The notes beneath the pieces were generated by a model, which was given only the letters and a program-made list of their open reading frames with translations, had not been told where the DNA came from and searched no databases. From assembly GCA_934167485.1 (NCBI GenBank), contig CAKPKL010000001.1, positions 92,843 to 156,842 of the forward strand: a DNA stretch of 64,000 nucleotides, read 5' to 3'. A program made the translations under genes and the position numbers. Positions within the stretch are counted from its first letter, which is position 1; each line of letters begins with the position of its first letter. Shown piece after piece: positions 1-8,641 of the stretch. Origin of the DNA: an uncultured Bacilli bacterium. GTDB lineage: Bacteria > Bacillota_I > Bacilli_A > RF39 > UBA660.

Positions 1-1370
1 AGTGTTCATTTGTATGTCCTCATTCAGTAATTAGACCTTATTTATTAAGTGAAGAGGAATATAATAAAGCTCCTTTGTTTGTCAAAAATATATGTGCCCC
101 TGCAATAGCGCTCAAAGGATATTATTTTGCTATTGGAATATGTATTAAAAATTGTACTGGTTGTGGTCTTTGTATAAATACATGTCCTGGTATGAAAGGT
201 AATAAAGCATTAGTATTTAAATCATTAAAAGAAGAATTAAAAGATAATGTACAAAATGTATTTGATTATTTAGATAATAATATAAGTAATAAAGATATAG
301 TAAATAAATTAACTATAAAGGGGAGTCAATTTATAAAACCTAAATTTGAATATTGCGGTTCATGTGCTGGATGTGGAGAAACTGCCTATATTAAGATACT
401 TACTCAATTATTTGGAGATAATTTAGTAGTTGCAAATGCAACAGGATGTTCATCAATATATGGAGGAAGTGCTCCAGAGACTCCTTATAGTATACCTTGG
501 GCATCATCTTTATTTGAAGATAATGCAGAATATGGTTATGGTATGTTGCTTGCAAATAATTTAATTAGAAATAGAATTAAAACTATAATGGAAAATAATA
601 TGGATAATTCTAATAGTGAATTATTTAAGAAATGGTTAGAAAACTATGATAGTTATGATGTAACACGTGAGGTTTATAATAAGTTAACTTGTGATATACC
701 AGATGAATTAAAAAACTTGAAAGAATATATAATATCTAGAAATTATTGGTGTATAGGTGGCGATGGTTGGGCTTATGATATAGGATTTAGTGGTATTGAT
801 CATGTACTATCTACAAGTGATAATATAAATATTTTAGTACTTGATACAGAAGTATATTCTAATACTGGTGGTCAATCAAGTAAGTCAAGTAAAATAGGTT
901 CTATAGCATCTTTTGCTACAAGTGGTAAATCTACTAATAAAAAAGATTTAGCTCGTATTGCTATGAGTTATCCAAATGCATATGTAGGTTGTATTTCATT
1001 AGGTTCTAATATGATGCAAGTATTAAAAACATTAAAAGAAGCAAACGATTATAATGGACCATCAATAGTAATTGCTTATGCTCCTTGTATATCACATGGC
1101 ATTAAAGGTGGTATGAGTAATACAGTAAATATGCAAAAACTTGCAGTAGATTCAGGATACTTTTTAACTTTTAGAAGACATCCTATAGCTGGCTTTAAAT
1201 TAGATAGTAAAAATGTTGATTTTAACAAATATGATGAATTTTTAAATTTACAAACTAGATATTCAATGCTTAAGAAAGTAAACCCTAATCATGCAGAAGA
1301 ACTATTAGATTTAAATAAAAAAGAAGCTATTGCTAGATATGAATATTATAAAAATTTAGAAACTAAATAA
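1..1370 (+). CDS. nifJ: Pyruvate:ferredoxin (flavodoxin) oxidoreductase, C-terminal part, cut by window edge
   Basis: This is the 3' part of a single-chain PFOR, which oxidatively decarboxylates pyruvate to acetyl-CoA and passes electrons to ferredoxin or flavodoxin in the cytoplasm. The frame is open from base 3 and already encodes the first 4Fe-4S segment (CSFVCP), so an internal TTG at 75 is not a start. A second ferredoxin cluster motif (CTGCGLCINTCPG) follows, then the thiamine-diphosphate domain with CGSCAGCGETAY, NATGCSSIYGG, GGDGWAYDIGF and YSNTGGQSS. The gene ends within a hairpin terminator. The pyruvate-binding N-terminal domains lie outside the window. Family membership is certain, and it implies anaerobic pyruvate metabolism. 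Confidence 0.95.
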   Translation, partial: CSFVCPHSVIRPYLLSEEEYNKAPLFVKNICAPAIALKGYYFAIGICIKNCTGCGLCINTCPGMKGNKALVFKSLKEELKDNVQNVFDYLDNNISNKDIVNKLTIKGSQFIKPKFEYCGSCAGCGETAYIKILTQLFGDNLVVANATGCSSIYGGSAPETPYSIPWASSLFEDNAEYGYGMLLANNLIRNRIKTIMENNMDNSNSELFKKWLENYDSYDVTREVYNKLTCDIPDELKNLKEYIISRNYWCIGGDGWAYDIGFSGIDHVLSTSDNINILVLDTEVYSNTGGQSSKSSKIGSIASFATSGKSTNKKDLARIAMSYPNAYVGCISLGSNMMQVLKTLKEANDYNGPSIVIAYAPCISHGIKGGMSNTVNMQKLAVDSGYFLTFRRHPIAGFKLDSKNVDFNKYDEFLNLQTRYSMLKKVNPNHAEELLDLNKKEAIARYEYYKNLETK

Positions 1371-1384
1371 CTTAGTTTCTTTTT
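1359..1384 (+). terminator. Intrinsic terminator of nifJ
   Basis: An 8-bp stem (GAAACTAA / TTAGTTTC) overlaps the nifJ stop codon and is followed by a T-rich run. Confidence 0.8.
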
Positions 1385-1439
1385 CTTGAAAAAAATATAA
1401 TTTAATTATATAATATTAACAGAATAGGAGATGTATGTT

Positions 1440-2060
1440 ATGTATGATTATAGTTACTATGATTCTTTAAGTGTTAATAACTTTAGTTTTCTAATATTTA
1501 TACCACTTATACTATTTAGTTTAGCAATTTCTATATTTTGTATTATATGTGTATGGAAAGTATTTAAAAAATGTGATAAACCAGGATGGGCAGCGATAGT
1601 ACCTATTTATAATCTTATTGTATTTCTTGAAATAGCAGAATTACCTATGTGGTATATAGTATTAATGTTCTTACCAATAGTTAATATATATGTTATTATT
1701 ATGATGTATATAGGACTTGCCCATAAATTTAATAAATCTAGTGGATTTGCAGTAGGTTTAATATTCTTAAATATTGTATTTATGGCTATTTTAGCATTTG
1801 AACGTGAAAATGAAAAAACTATGGTAAATAGTGTTAATAATATAATAGAGCCACTAAAAGGACAAGGTTTTAATCCTCAAGCACAAGCTATGAATCCAAA
1901 CTCACAAGTAAGTAATGTCGAGGTTCAAAATAAAATAGTAGAACCTATAAAACCTGAATCTATCGTAAAAGAATCTAATAAGATGTTTTGTACAGGGTGT
2001 GGAAGTGAAATACTAAAGGAAGCTAAATTTTGTGTAAATTGTGGAAAACAAGTACAATAA
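1440..2060 (+). CDS. DUF5684-like membrane protein with C-terminal zinc ribbon
   Basis: A protein of about 206 residues. The N-terminal part has one membrane segment (about 15-40), then the CDKPGWAAIVPIYN motif and two further hydrophobic stretches, as in the DUF5684 family often annotated near signal peptidases. A hydrophilic linker leads to a C-terminal CxxC...CxxC zinc ribbon (CTGCGSE, CVNCGKQ). I chose ATG 1440 because AGGAG lies about 9 bases upstream, while ATG 1431 abuts it. The gene is monocistronic between two terminators. Function is unknown; zinc-ribbon membrane proteins of this kind are common in Bacillota. Confidence 0.75.
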   Translation: MYDYSYYDSLSVNNFSFLIFIPLILFSLAISIFCIICVWKVFKKCDKPGWAAIVPIYNLIVFLEIAELPMWYIVLMFLPIVNIYVIIMMYIGLAHKFNKSSGFAVGLIFLNIVFMAILAFERENEKTMVNSVNNIIEPLKGQGFNPQAQAMNPNSQVSNVEVQNKIVEPIKPESIVKESNKMFCTGCGSEILKEAKFCVNCGKQVQ

Positions 2061-2086
2061 AAATTGACTTTATGTCAGTTTTTTTA
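2061..2086 (+). terminator. Intrinsic terminator
   Basis: A 7-bp stem (AATTGAC / GTCAGTT, one G-T pair) with a TTTAT loop is followed by seven Ts. Confidence 0.75.
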
Positions 2087-2115
2087 TATACTTATTATAG
2101 TAGAAGAGTGATGAT

Positions 2116-3201
2116 ATGAAGAATAAAGGTTTTACACTTACAGAGTTACTTGGAGTAATAATAATACTTTCAATATTAGTATTGTTAGTATTTCCTAAAG
2201 TATATAATTCTGTTAAAAGTAATAAAAATGGTGATAAAGTAGTAGAAAAAATTATATATAATGCTACTAGTCTTTATATGGATGATAATAGTGATTATTA
2301 TATTAAAGATCAAAGTAAAACGTATTGTATAAAAATTAAAGATTTGGTAGATAATGATTATTTAAAAGCACCTGTAAAATATAAAGATAAGCGTGATATA
2401 ACAAATTATATGACAGTAAAAGTAACTTATAATGATGGCTTTAATTATGAGATAGTAAATAATGAAGATTGTCTAAAAAGTTATAATAATGGTGAGGTTG
2501 TATATTTTAATGTTGATAAAGGTATGAAATGTAATAATTATACAGAAACACAAAGTAATACAGGTGTAAATAGTGGATGTATGAAATTCTATGCTTTTAA
2601 TGATGTTGGAGTAAGTAATGTAAATTTACTATTAGATCATAATACAACAGCAACAGTCTCATGGAATACAAATGGAAGTAATGCATCAGGTCCAAAAGAA
2701 GTACTAGAGCAATTAAAAACAGATACATCATCTTGGGTAGGAACAATAACCCCAGAAGATTATTCAATAGATCAATCATCTCAAAGAAGTAAAGCAAAAT
2801 ATACAGTAGATTATAGTAGTTATAAAGCAAGATTAATCACTGCTAATGAAGTCGCTAAAATCACAGGCAACACAACTTGGGATGAAAAAACCCCAGGTTC
2901 AATATTTTATTTTGATACAAACACAACTGATGAAAGTACAACATGCAAAAGTGGCGATACAAGTGGATGTAAATATGGATGGTTATATGATAGAGCAAAG
3001 TCAAATTGTACAGACTATGGCTGTTTAAATAATTCAGATCAAACAACAAGTGGATATTGGACAATATCCCCTCTTGCGTCTTCCTCTGTCAGCGCTTGGG
3101 GCGTGAACTACGACGGCATTTTGGGCGCCAACGGCGTCGGCTACGACAACTGCTTTGGTGCTCGTCCAGTTATAATTGTCTCAAAATCTAATCTCTCATG
3201 A
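2116..3201 (+). CDS. Type IV prepilin-like protein with C-type-lectin-like hypervariable C-terminus
   Basis: A 361-residue prepilin. The start MKNKG|FTLTELLG gives a short charged leader, the Gly-Phe prepilin peptidase site, Glu at +5 and a hydrophobic helix. Its N-terminus is the most divergent of the eight pilins here. From about residue 130 it matches the genes at 15639 and 30513 (EVVYF, CLKFYAFND, LILDHNTTATxxWN, YKARLITANE, YGWLYDR, GYWT). The last 40 residues (ASSSVSAWGVNYDG...ARPVI) are encoded by a GC-rich block unlike the rest of the gene. The domain resembles the formylglycine/C-type-lectin-like scaffolds used as diversity-generating retroelement targets (inference). A structured spacer and an untranslated second copy of the end follow. 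Confidence 0.85.
   Translation: MKNKGFTLTELLGVIIILSILVLLVFPKVYNSVKSNKNGDKVVEKIIYNATSLYMDDNSDYYIKDQSKTYCIKIKDLVDNDYLKAPVKYKDKRDITNYMTVKVTYNDGFNYEIVNNEDCLKSYNNGEVVYFNVDKGMKCNNYTETQSNTGVNSGCMKFYAFNDVGVSNVNLLLDHNTTATVSWNTNGSNASGPKEVLEQLKTDTSSWVGTITPEDYSIDQSSQRSKAKYTVDYSSYKARLITANEVAKITGNTTWDEKTPGSIFYFDTNTTDESTTCKSGDTSGCKYGWLYDRAKSNCTDYGCLNNSDQTTSGYWTISPLASSSVSAWGVNYDGILGANGVGYDNCFGARPVIIVSKSNLS
3076..3168 (+). other. Variable-region-like GC-rich block at the 3' end of the pilin gene
   Basis: Ninety-three bases, 31 codons, with 57 G+C (61%) in a gene otherwise about 30%. Most codons at presumed variable positions end in C (TCC, GTC, AGC, GGC, AAC, TAC, GAC, GCC, TGC). This pattern is expected if AAC/AAT codons in a template are randomised at the first two positions. 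The flanking invariant codons (TGG, GTG, CGT CCA GTT ATA) match the two other variable pilins. Confidence 0.7.
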
Positions 3202-3238
3202 ATGGTAATAGAGAAATAACAGAGAATAAAAAAATAAA

Positions 3239-3361
3239 GATGTAGAAAATACATCGATAGATGAACAGGTAAGGCGAACTTGTTCGGCTTATAATAGGCA
3301 AAAATCTTTAGTTTTTGCCGTTAGGTAGGGCCAATTTGAGAATTCAAATTGGCTGGCTACC
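3239..3361 (+). other. Tandem hairpin spacer downstream of the pilin gene
   Basis: This non-coding stretch between the pilin stop and the silent copy holds consecutive hairpins. They are GATGTA/TACATC (3239-3255), an imperfect AAGGCGAA/TTCGGCTT (about 3271-3290), a perfect 8-bp GGCAAAAA/TTTTTGCC (3297-3319), and a long stem at 3324-3361 with core GCCAATTTGA/TCAAATTGGC closed by GGTAG/CTACC. None has a T-run, so transcription probably continues into the silent copy. The analogous spacer at 31751-31846 has different sequence but the same design. The role is unknown, possibly structured RNA for template recognition. Confidence 0.6.
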
Positions 3362-3397
3362 ATTAAATTTGGTTATAAATATTTAAAAATATTTTAT

Positions 3398-3579
3398 AAT
3401 TGGGATAATGCTATAAAAGTTTGTGTAGTCTATGCATGTTTTCCCCTAATGCATCTAACTCAGAGAACGCGTGGAATGTGAACTATGATGGCTCCTTGTA
3501 CAACCGCATCGTCGTCGTCTACGACAACAACTATAGCGTTCGTCAAGTTATAACTGTCTTGAAATCTAAACTTACATAG
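3398..3579 (+). repeat. Silent, untranslated copy of the pilin variable end (cassette 1)
   Basis: From about 3442 to the TAG at 3577-3579 the sequence is homologous to the end of the upstream pilin: TCCCCT, then codons for NASNSENAWNVNYDG...VRQVITVLKSKLT. It lacks the pilin N-terminus, and the only possible ATG (3436) has no ribosome-binding site. It begins after ATTGGGATAATGCT (3399-3412), which is shared at 13 of 14 bases with the element before cassette 2 at 31881. Several presumed A positions are already TCC, CGC, ATC or GTC. It therefore looks like a mutated variable region or donor cassette rather than a pristine template. Confidence 0.65.
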
Positions 3580-3598
3580 TTAAATACAAATTTTAATA

Positions 3599-3627
3599 AA
3601 ATAATAGAAATTTCTATTATTTTTTTA
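3599..3627 (+). terminator. Terminator after silent cassette 1
   Basis: A perfect stem (AATAATAGA / TCTATTATT) is followed by seven Ts. It lies after the silent copy rather than after the pilin, suggesting one transcript covers the pilin, spacer and cassette. Confidence 0.8.
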
Positions 3628-3659
3628 CTATTTTTGATATAATTGATATAGGTGTAAAT

Positions 3660-4682
3660 ATGAGAAATATATATGGTATCACTTTAAGTGAATTAGAAAA
3701 TTATTTTATAGAAAAAAATGATAAAAAGTTCAAAGCTACTCAAATATTTGAATGGGTTTATAAAAAAAGAATTAAGAATTTTGATGATATGAAAAATGTA
3801 TCAAAAGAAACTATTAAAGAAATAAAAAATGATTTTTGTTTTGATCGATTAGATATCATAGATAAAAGAAAGGATATAGATGTAGCTAAGTATTTATTTA
3901 GATTAAAAGATAATGAAAAAGTAGAAGCAGTTCTTATGTATCATGATTATGGAACTAGTATTTGTATTTCAACTCAGGTAGGTTGTAATATGGGATGTAA
4001 GTTTTGTGAAAGTGGTAGATTAAAGAAAAGAAGAAATTTAGAAGTATATGAAATGGTTTTACAAATACTTATGGTAGAAGAAGACATAGGTAAGAGAATT
4101 TCTCATATAGTTTTAATGGGTATTGGAGAACCTTTTGACAATTATGATAATGTAATTAAGTTTATTGATATAGTTAATTCAGGTAAAGGTATTGATATTG
4201 GAAGTAGACATATAACGGTTTCTACATGTGGTATTGTACCAAAGATAAAGGAGTTTACAAATTATGATAAACAAGTTAATTTAGCTATTAGTTTGCACGC
4301 TCCAAATAATGACATTAGAAATAAAATTATGAATATAAATAAGGCTTATCCAATAGAAGAAGTTATAAGTGCGATAAAGTCTTATATAAACAAAACTAAT
4401 AGAAGAGTTACTTTTGAATATATATTGCTTAAAGGAGTTAATGATTCTTTAGAATGTGCGCTTGAACTTAGTATGCTTTTAAAAGGTTTAAATTGTTATG
4501 TTAATTTAATTCCTTATAATGAGACTAGTCATATTGAGTATAAAAAAAGTGATCAAGATACTATAATGAAATTTTATGATGTATTAAAGAAAAAAGGCAT
4601 AGGTGTTACTATTAGAAGAGAATTTGGTAGTAAAGTAAATGCTGCTTGTGGTCAATTAAGATCACATTATGAGGAGGAATAA
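3660..4682 (+). CDS. rlmN: Dual-specificity 23S rRNA/tRNA adenine C2-methyltransferase RlmN
   Basis: A 340-residue radical-SAM enzyme that methylates C2 of A2503 in 23S rRNA and A37 of some tRNAs. The SAM cluster motif CNMGCKFC is present, with MGIGEPFDNYDN, the SLHAPN segment, and the catalytic Cys near the end (NAACGQLR). Length is normal. The ATG is preceded by AGGTG. It heads a tight cluster rlmN-prpC-prkC-rsgA-rpe, the same order as in Bacillus, and its stop lies 2 bases before the next ATG. Confidence 0.97.
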   Translation: MRNIYGITLSELENYFIEKNDKKFKATQIFEWVYKKRIKNFDDMKNVSKETIKEIKNDFCFDRLDIIDKRKDIDVAKYLFRLKDNEKVEAVLMYHDYGTSICISTQVGCNMGCKFCESGRLKKRRNLEVYEMVLQILMVEEDIGKRISHIVLMGIGEPFDNYDNVIKFIDIVNSGKGIDIGSRHITVSTCGIVPKIKEFTNYDKQVNLAISLHAPNNDIRNKIMNINKAYPIEEVISAIKSYINKTNRRVTFEYILLKGVNDSLECALELSMLLKGLNCYVNLIPYNETSHIEYKKSDQDTIMKFYDVLKKKGIGVTIRREFGSKVNAACGQLRSHYEEE

Positions 4683-4684
4683 AT

Positions 4685-5428
4685 ATGGAGTATTGTTATA
4701 TAACTGACCCTGGTAAAGTTAGAGAGAGAAATGAAGATAGTGTTACTATTTGCGAAGATGGAACTGGAGAGGTTTTACTTATTGTAGCAGATGGTATGGG
4801 AGGACATAAAAATGGAGAAATAGCGTCTTCTATTGCTCTTAATTTAATAAGTGAAAGATTTAAAAATATAAGTAGTGTTGGTAATAAAGAAGACGCTATT
4901 AATTGGATACAAAATACTGTAAGCGAAGCAAATGTTGCTATATTTAAGTATGTTTCTACACATCCAGAAAGTCAAGGTATGGGAACTACAATAGTTTTAT
5001 CTGTTTTAACTCCTTCTTTCTTGCTTATAGGAAATATTGGAGATTCATCAGGTTATGTTTATAAAAATAATAAAATACATAAAATAACTGTTGATCATAC
5101 TTTGGTTAATTTACTTGTAAAAAGTGGAGAATTAACTCCAGAAGAGGCTAAAAATCATCCAAAGAAAAATGTTCTTATGAAGGCTCTTGGATCTAGTACT
5201 AATGTTGAGATGGATATATTTAATGTAGAATTGAATGTAGATGGAATATTCTTGTGTAGTGATGGTCTTACTAATATGTTGGCTGATGATCAAATAGCTC
5301 GCGTTTTAAATGAAGAGGCTCCATTAAAAGAAAGGTTGGAAAAACTTGTTTTTAAGGCTAATAATCGTGGAGGTAATGATAATATAACTATGGCATGTTT
5401 AATTAAGGAGGTGCACCATGATAATTAA
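4685..5428 (+). CDS. prpC: PP2C-family protein serine/threonine phosphatase
   Basis: A 247-residue metal-dependent phosphatase that reverses phosphorylation by the adjacent PASTA kinase. PP2C motifs are visible in order: DPGKVRERNEDS, ADGMGGHKNGE, GTTIVLSVL, NIGDSSGY, CSDGLTNM and GGNDNITMA, supplying the metal-binding aspartates. It overlaps the kinase by 11 bases, so the two are probably translationally coupled. Confidence 0.95.
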   Translation: MEYCYITDPGKVRERNEDSVTICEDGTGEVLLIVADGMGGHKNGEIASSIALNLISERFKNISSVGNKEDAINWIQNTVSEANVAIFKYVSTHPESQGMGTTIVLSVLTPSFLLIGNIGDSSGYVYKNNKIHKITVDHTLVNLLVKSGELTPEEAKNHPKKNVLMKALGSSTNVEMDIFNVELNVDGIFLCSDGLTNMLADDQIARVLNEEAPLKERLEKLVFKANNRGGNDNITMACLIKEVHHDN

Positions 5429-7148
5429 GGGTGAATTAATTGATAATCGCTATAAAATTATTAAATCTATTGGAGAAGGTGGAATGGCTAATGTCTATCT
5501 TGCTTGGGATACAATATTAGAGCGCGAAGTTGCTGTTAAAGTTCTTCGAGGAGATTTATCAGATGATGAAAAATTTATTAGAAGATTTAAAAGAGAAGCA
5601 AATTCTGCTAGTTCATTAAAACATCCTAATATAGTAGAAATATATGATGTAGGGGAAGATAATGGTAAATATTTTATCGTAATGGAATATGTAAATGGTA
5701 AAACTCTAAAAAGTTTAATTAAAAAAAGGGGAGCACTTAATATCAATGAGGCTATTGATATTATGTTACAACTTACGAGTGGTATAGCATGTGCTCATGA
5801 TTCTTATATAATACATAGAGATATTAAACCTCAAAATGTAATGATTTTAGAAGATGGAAGAGTTAAAATAACAGATTTTGGTATAGCTATGGCACTTAAT
5901 AGTAATGAACTTACTCAAACAAATAGTGTGATGGGTTCAGTTCATTATCTTCCACCAGAACAAGCAAGTGGATCAGGTTCTACTATTAAAAGTGATATAT
6001 ATTCATTAGGAATATTAATGTTTGAACTTTTAACAGGTAAGGTACCTTTTAAAGGGGATAATGCGGTTGAAATAGCTATAAAACATATGAAAGATCCAAT
6101 ACCAAGTGTAAGAGAATTTAACAGTTCAATACCACAAAGTGTTGAGAATATTGTACTTCGTGCATGCGCTAAAAATCCTAAAAATAGATATTCAAGTGCA
6201 TCTGAAATGTATGAAGATTTAAAAACATGTTTAAATGTTTCAAGAAGTGAAGAATCAAGACTTGTTTATAAATATCCAGAACACAATATTGAAGATACAA
6301 AAACAATAACTAAATTAGAAACTAAAGAGATAAATAAAAAGTTAAAAGAAAATGATAAGGAAGAAAAAAGCGATAAAAGATTGAATTTTGCTATAAAATT
6401 TGCTGCTATTGCTTGTGTTTGTATAGTTTTAATTGGTTTAGCATTTATATTAATTTTCAGTATGGATACTACTAAAGAAGTTAGAGTACCTGATGGACTT
6501 GAAGGATTAAGCGAAAAGGAAGCTTGTAAAAAATTAGATAAGAAACATTTAAATTGTAAAGTTAAATATGTTTATGATGAAGAAGTAGAAGAGGATAAAG
6601 TAATATCAATAAGTCCTAAGGCTAATTCTAAAGTAAAACAAGGAAATTCTATAACACTAACAGTGTCATCTTATGAAGATACAATAGAAGTAGAAGATTA
6701 TAAAGGTAAAAATGTAGAAGCTATTAAGGCAAAACTAGAAGAAGCTGGAATAAGAGTTGTAACAACACCTAAAAAAGTTACAGAAGCTGATAATATTGAA
6801 GAAAATTCAATTGTATCTCAAAGTGTAGAAAAGGGTAAAAGATTACAAAAAAATAATGATGTAATTGAACTTGTTTATGCTACTTTAATAGTTGTATATC
6901 CTGATTTTACTGATGGATCTTACAATAGAGATTTAATACAACAATTCTGTGATGATAATGGTATTACTTGTAATTTTAAAGAAATGGAAGACAATAAGTT
7001 CAATGCAGGTGCTATTATTTTACAATCAAGAAGTGTTGGTGACGAAGTTAAAAGTGGTACAACAATTACTATTACGATAGCTACAAATTCACAAAAAAAT
7101 ATAGAAAAAACAACTACTAATGATAAAAAAGAAGAAGGACAAGGTTAA
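5418..7148 (+). CDS. prkC: PASTA-domain eukaryotic-type Ser/Thr protein kinase
   Basis: A 576-residue membrane kinase sensing muropeptides or lipid II. The kinase domain (about 10-270) has GEGGMANVY, the VAVKVL lysine, HRDIKPQN, DFG and GSVHYLPPEQ. One transmembrane helix lies near 325-350, followed by three extracellular PASTA repeats to about 560. The ATG follows a strong AAGGAGGTG that lies inside prpC. The gene overlaps rsgA by one base (TAATG). Kinase and phosphatase together control cell wall growth and division, along with the RodZ, GpsB, EzrA and PBP genes elsewhere in the window. Confidence 0.97.
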   Translation: MIIKGELIDNRYKIIKSIGEGGMANVYLAWDTILEREVAVKVLRGDLSDDEKFIRRFKREANSASSLKHPNIVEIYDVGEDNGKYFIVMEYVNGKTLKSLIKKRGALNINEAIDIMLQLTSGIACAHDSYIIHRDIKPQNVMILEDGRVKITDFGIAMALNSNELTQTNSVMGSVHYLPPEQASGSGSTIKSDIYSLGILMFELLTGKVPFKGDNAVEIAIKHMKDPIPSVREFNSSIPQSVENIVLRACAKNPKNRYSSASEMYEDLKTCLNVSRSEESRLVYKYPEHNIEDTKTITKLETKEINKKLKENDKEEKSDKRLNFAIKFAAIACVCIVLIGLAFILIFSMDTTKEVRVPDGLEGLSEKEACKKLDKKHLNCKVKYVYDEEVEEDKVISISPKANSKVKQGNSITLTVSSYEDTIEVEDYKGKNVEAIKAKLEEAGIRVVTTPKKVTEADNIEENSIVSQSVEKGKRLQKNNDVIELVYATLIVVYPDFTDGSYNRDLIQQFCDDNGITCNFKEMEDNKFNAGAIILQSRSVGDEVKSGTTITITIATNSQKNIEKTTTNDKKEEGQG

Positions 7149-7981
7149 TGGTTGGAAAAATAATTAAACAAATTAGTAATGATTATACTGTTAAATTAGA
7201 GGATAGAGTTTTAGTATGTAAGGCTCGTGGTAAATTTAGAAAACTTGGGCTTTCTCCTTTAGTAGGAGATAATGTAGAAGTTGATTTGGATAATAATTAT
7301 ATACTTGATATACTAAAGAGAAAAAATGAATTAGAAAGACCTAGAATATCTAATATTGATCAAGCTGTTATAGTTACAAGTGTAAAAATACCAGATTTTT
7401 CTTCTAATTTACTTGATAAGTTATTGGATATAATAGAATTTAATAATATTAAACCTATTATATGTTTTACTAAATTAGATTTATTAAATGAAGAAGAGTT
7501 AAATAAAATAAGAGAAATTCAAAAATATTATAGAAGTATTGGATATGATGTATATGATAATACTGATGCAAATTTAAAAACTATCTTTAAGGATAAAATA
7601 ACAGTATTTGCTGGTCAAAGTGGTGCGGGGAAAAGTTCTTTACTTAATCGATTGGATAGTAATTTAAATCTTCTTATAGGAGATGTTTCTATCGCACTTG
7701 GAAGAGGAAAGCATACAACTCGTCATACTGAACTTATAGAGGTATTAGGTGGATTAATAGCTGATACTCCAGGTTTTTCTTCATTAGATTTTAATGGAAT
7801 GACAAAAATGGATATAAGAGATAATTTTATTGAATTTAATAAATATAGAGAGTTATGTGAATATAAAGATTGTATGCATACAAAAGAGAGTATTTGTGGT
7901 ATAAAATCTAATGTAGAAAATAAAAATATTCTTCTAAGTAGATATGAAAACTATTTGAAATTTATAGGAGGTAAATCATGA
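7148..7981 (+). CDS. rsgA: Small-subunit ribosome biogenesis GTPase RsgA
   Basis: A 277-residue circularly permuted GTPase that releases from the maturing 30S subunit. The order is an OB-fold N-terminus, G4 (TKLD), G1 (GQSGAGKSSLLN), the GRGKHTTRH switch, G3 (DTPGF), and a C-terminal zinc-binding Cys/His cluster (CEYKDCMH...C). The start ATG overlaps the stop of prkC, and its own end overlaps rpe by four bases. Confidence 0.96.
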   Translation: MVGKIIKQISNDYTVKLEDRVLVCKARGKFRKLGLSPLVGDNVEVDLDNNYILDILKRKNELERPRISNIDQAVIVTSVKIPDFSSNLLDKLLDIIEFNNIKPIICFTKLDLLNEEELNKIREIQKYYRSIGYDVYDNTDANLKTIFKDKITVFAGQSGAGKSSLLNRLDSNLNLLIGDVSIALGRGKHTTRHTELIEVLGGLIADTPGFSSLDFNGMTKMDIRDNFIEFNKYRELCEYKDCMHTKESICGIKSNVENKNILLSRYENYLKFIGGKS

Positions 7982-8610
7982 AAATAGCCGCTTCATTTTT
8001 AGATATTAAAGAACCAATTGTAGAAGAGGTTACTAAATTAAGTAATTTAGATGTAGATTACATTCATTTAGATGTAATGGATGGAATATTTGTAGATAAT
8101 AAAACTTATTCATATGAAGAGTTTTATGATATAACACGTTTTGTTACTAAACCAAAAGATGTACATCTAATGGTAAGTGATGTAAAAAAATATATAGATG
8201 AGTATTCTAATATGAAACCAGAATTTATAACATTTCATTATGAAGCAGCAAGTGAAGTTGGTAGTGTTATAAACTATATACATGATTTAGGATTAAAGGT
8301 AGGAATGTCTATTAAACCATCAACTGATGTAAGTGAAATAATTGATTATTTAGATTATTTAGATTTAATACTTGTTATGAGTGTTGAACCAGGACATGGA
8401 GGACAATCATTTATAGAAGATAGTGTAAGAAAAATAAATACTTTAAAAGAATTAAGAGATAAAAATAATTATAACTATCTAATAGAGGTAGATGGTGGCA
8501 TTAATGACGTTACAATACAAAAATGTGGCAATGCAGATATATGTGTAGTTGGAAGCTATATAACAAAGCAAAATTATGAAGAAGCTATAAAAAAATTGAA
8601 AAACTATTGA
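7978..8610 (+). CDS. rpe: Ribulose-phosphate 3-epimerase
   Basis: A 210-residue TIM-barrel enzyme interconverting ribulose-5-P and xylulose-5-P in the pentose phosphate pathway. Signature segments are HLDVMDG, the HLMV motif, SVEPGHGGQ and EVDGGI. It shares ATGA with the end of rsgA and closes the rlmN cluster. Its TGA stop lies inside the -35 box of the small RNA promoter that follows. Confidence 0.95.
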   Translation: MKIAASFLDIKEPIVEEVTKLSNLDVDYIHLDVMDGIFVDNKTYSYEEFYDITRFVTKPKDVHLMVSDVKKYIDEYSNMKPEFITFHYEAASEVGSVINYIHDLGLKVGMSIKPSTDVSEIIDYLDYLDLILVMSVEPGHGGQSFIEDSVRKINTLKELRDKNNYNYLIEVDGGINDVTIQKCGNADICVVGSYITKQNYEEAIKKLKNY

Positions 8611-8635
8611 CATATATTTAAAAATAATATATACT
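8607..8635 (+). promoter_or_regulatory. Sigma-A-type promoter for a small RNA
   Basis: TTGACA (8607-8612), a 17-base spacer, then TATACT (8630-8635). A transcript would start near 8642, about 158 bases before the trigger factor ATG. Confidence 0.75.
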
Positions 8636-8641
8636 GTGAGT

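Noticed and set aside
3436..3579. A 47-codon gene at the silent cassette 1
   Set aside because: No ribosome-binding site or promoter, and the sequence is simply the pilin's last segment without its N-terminus.
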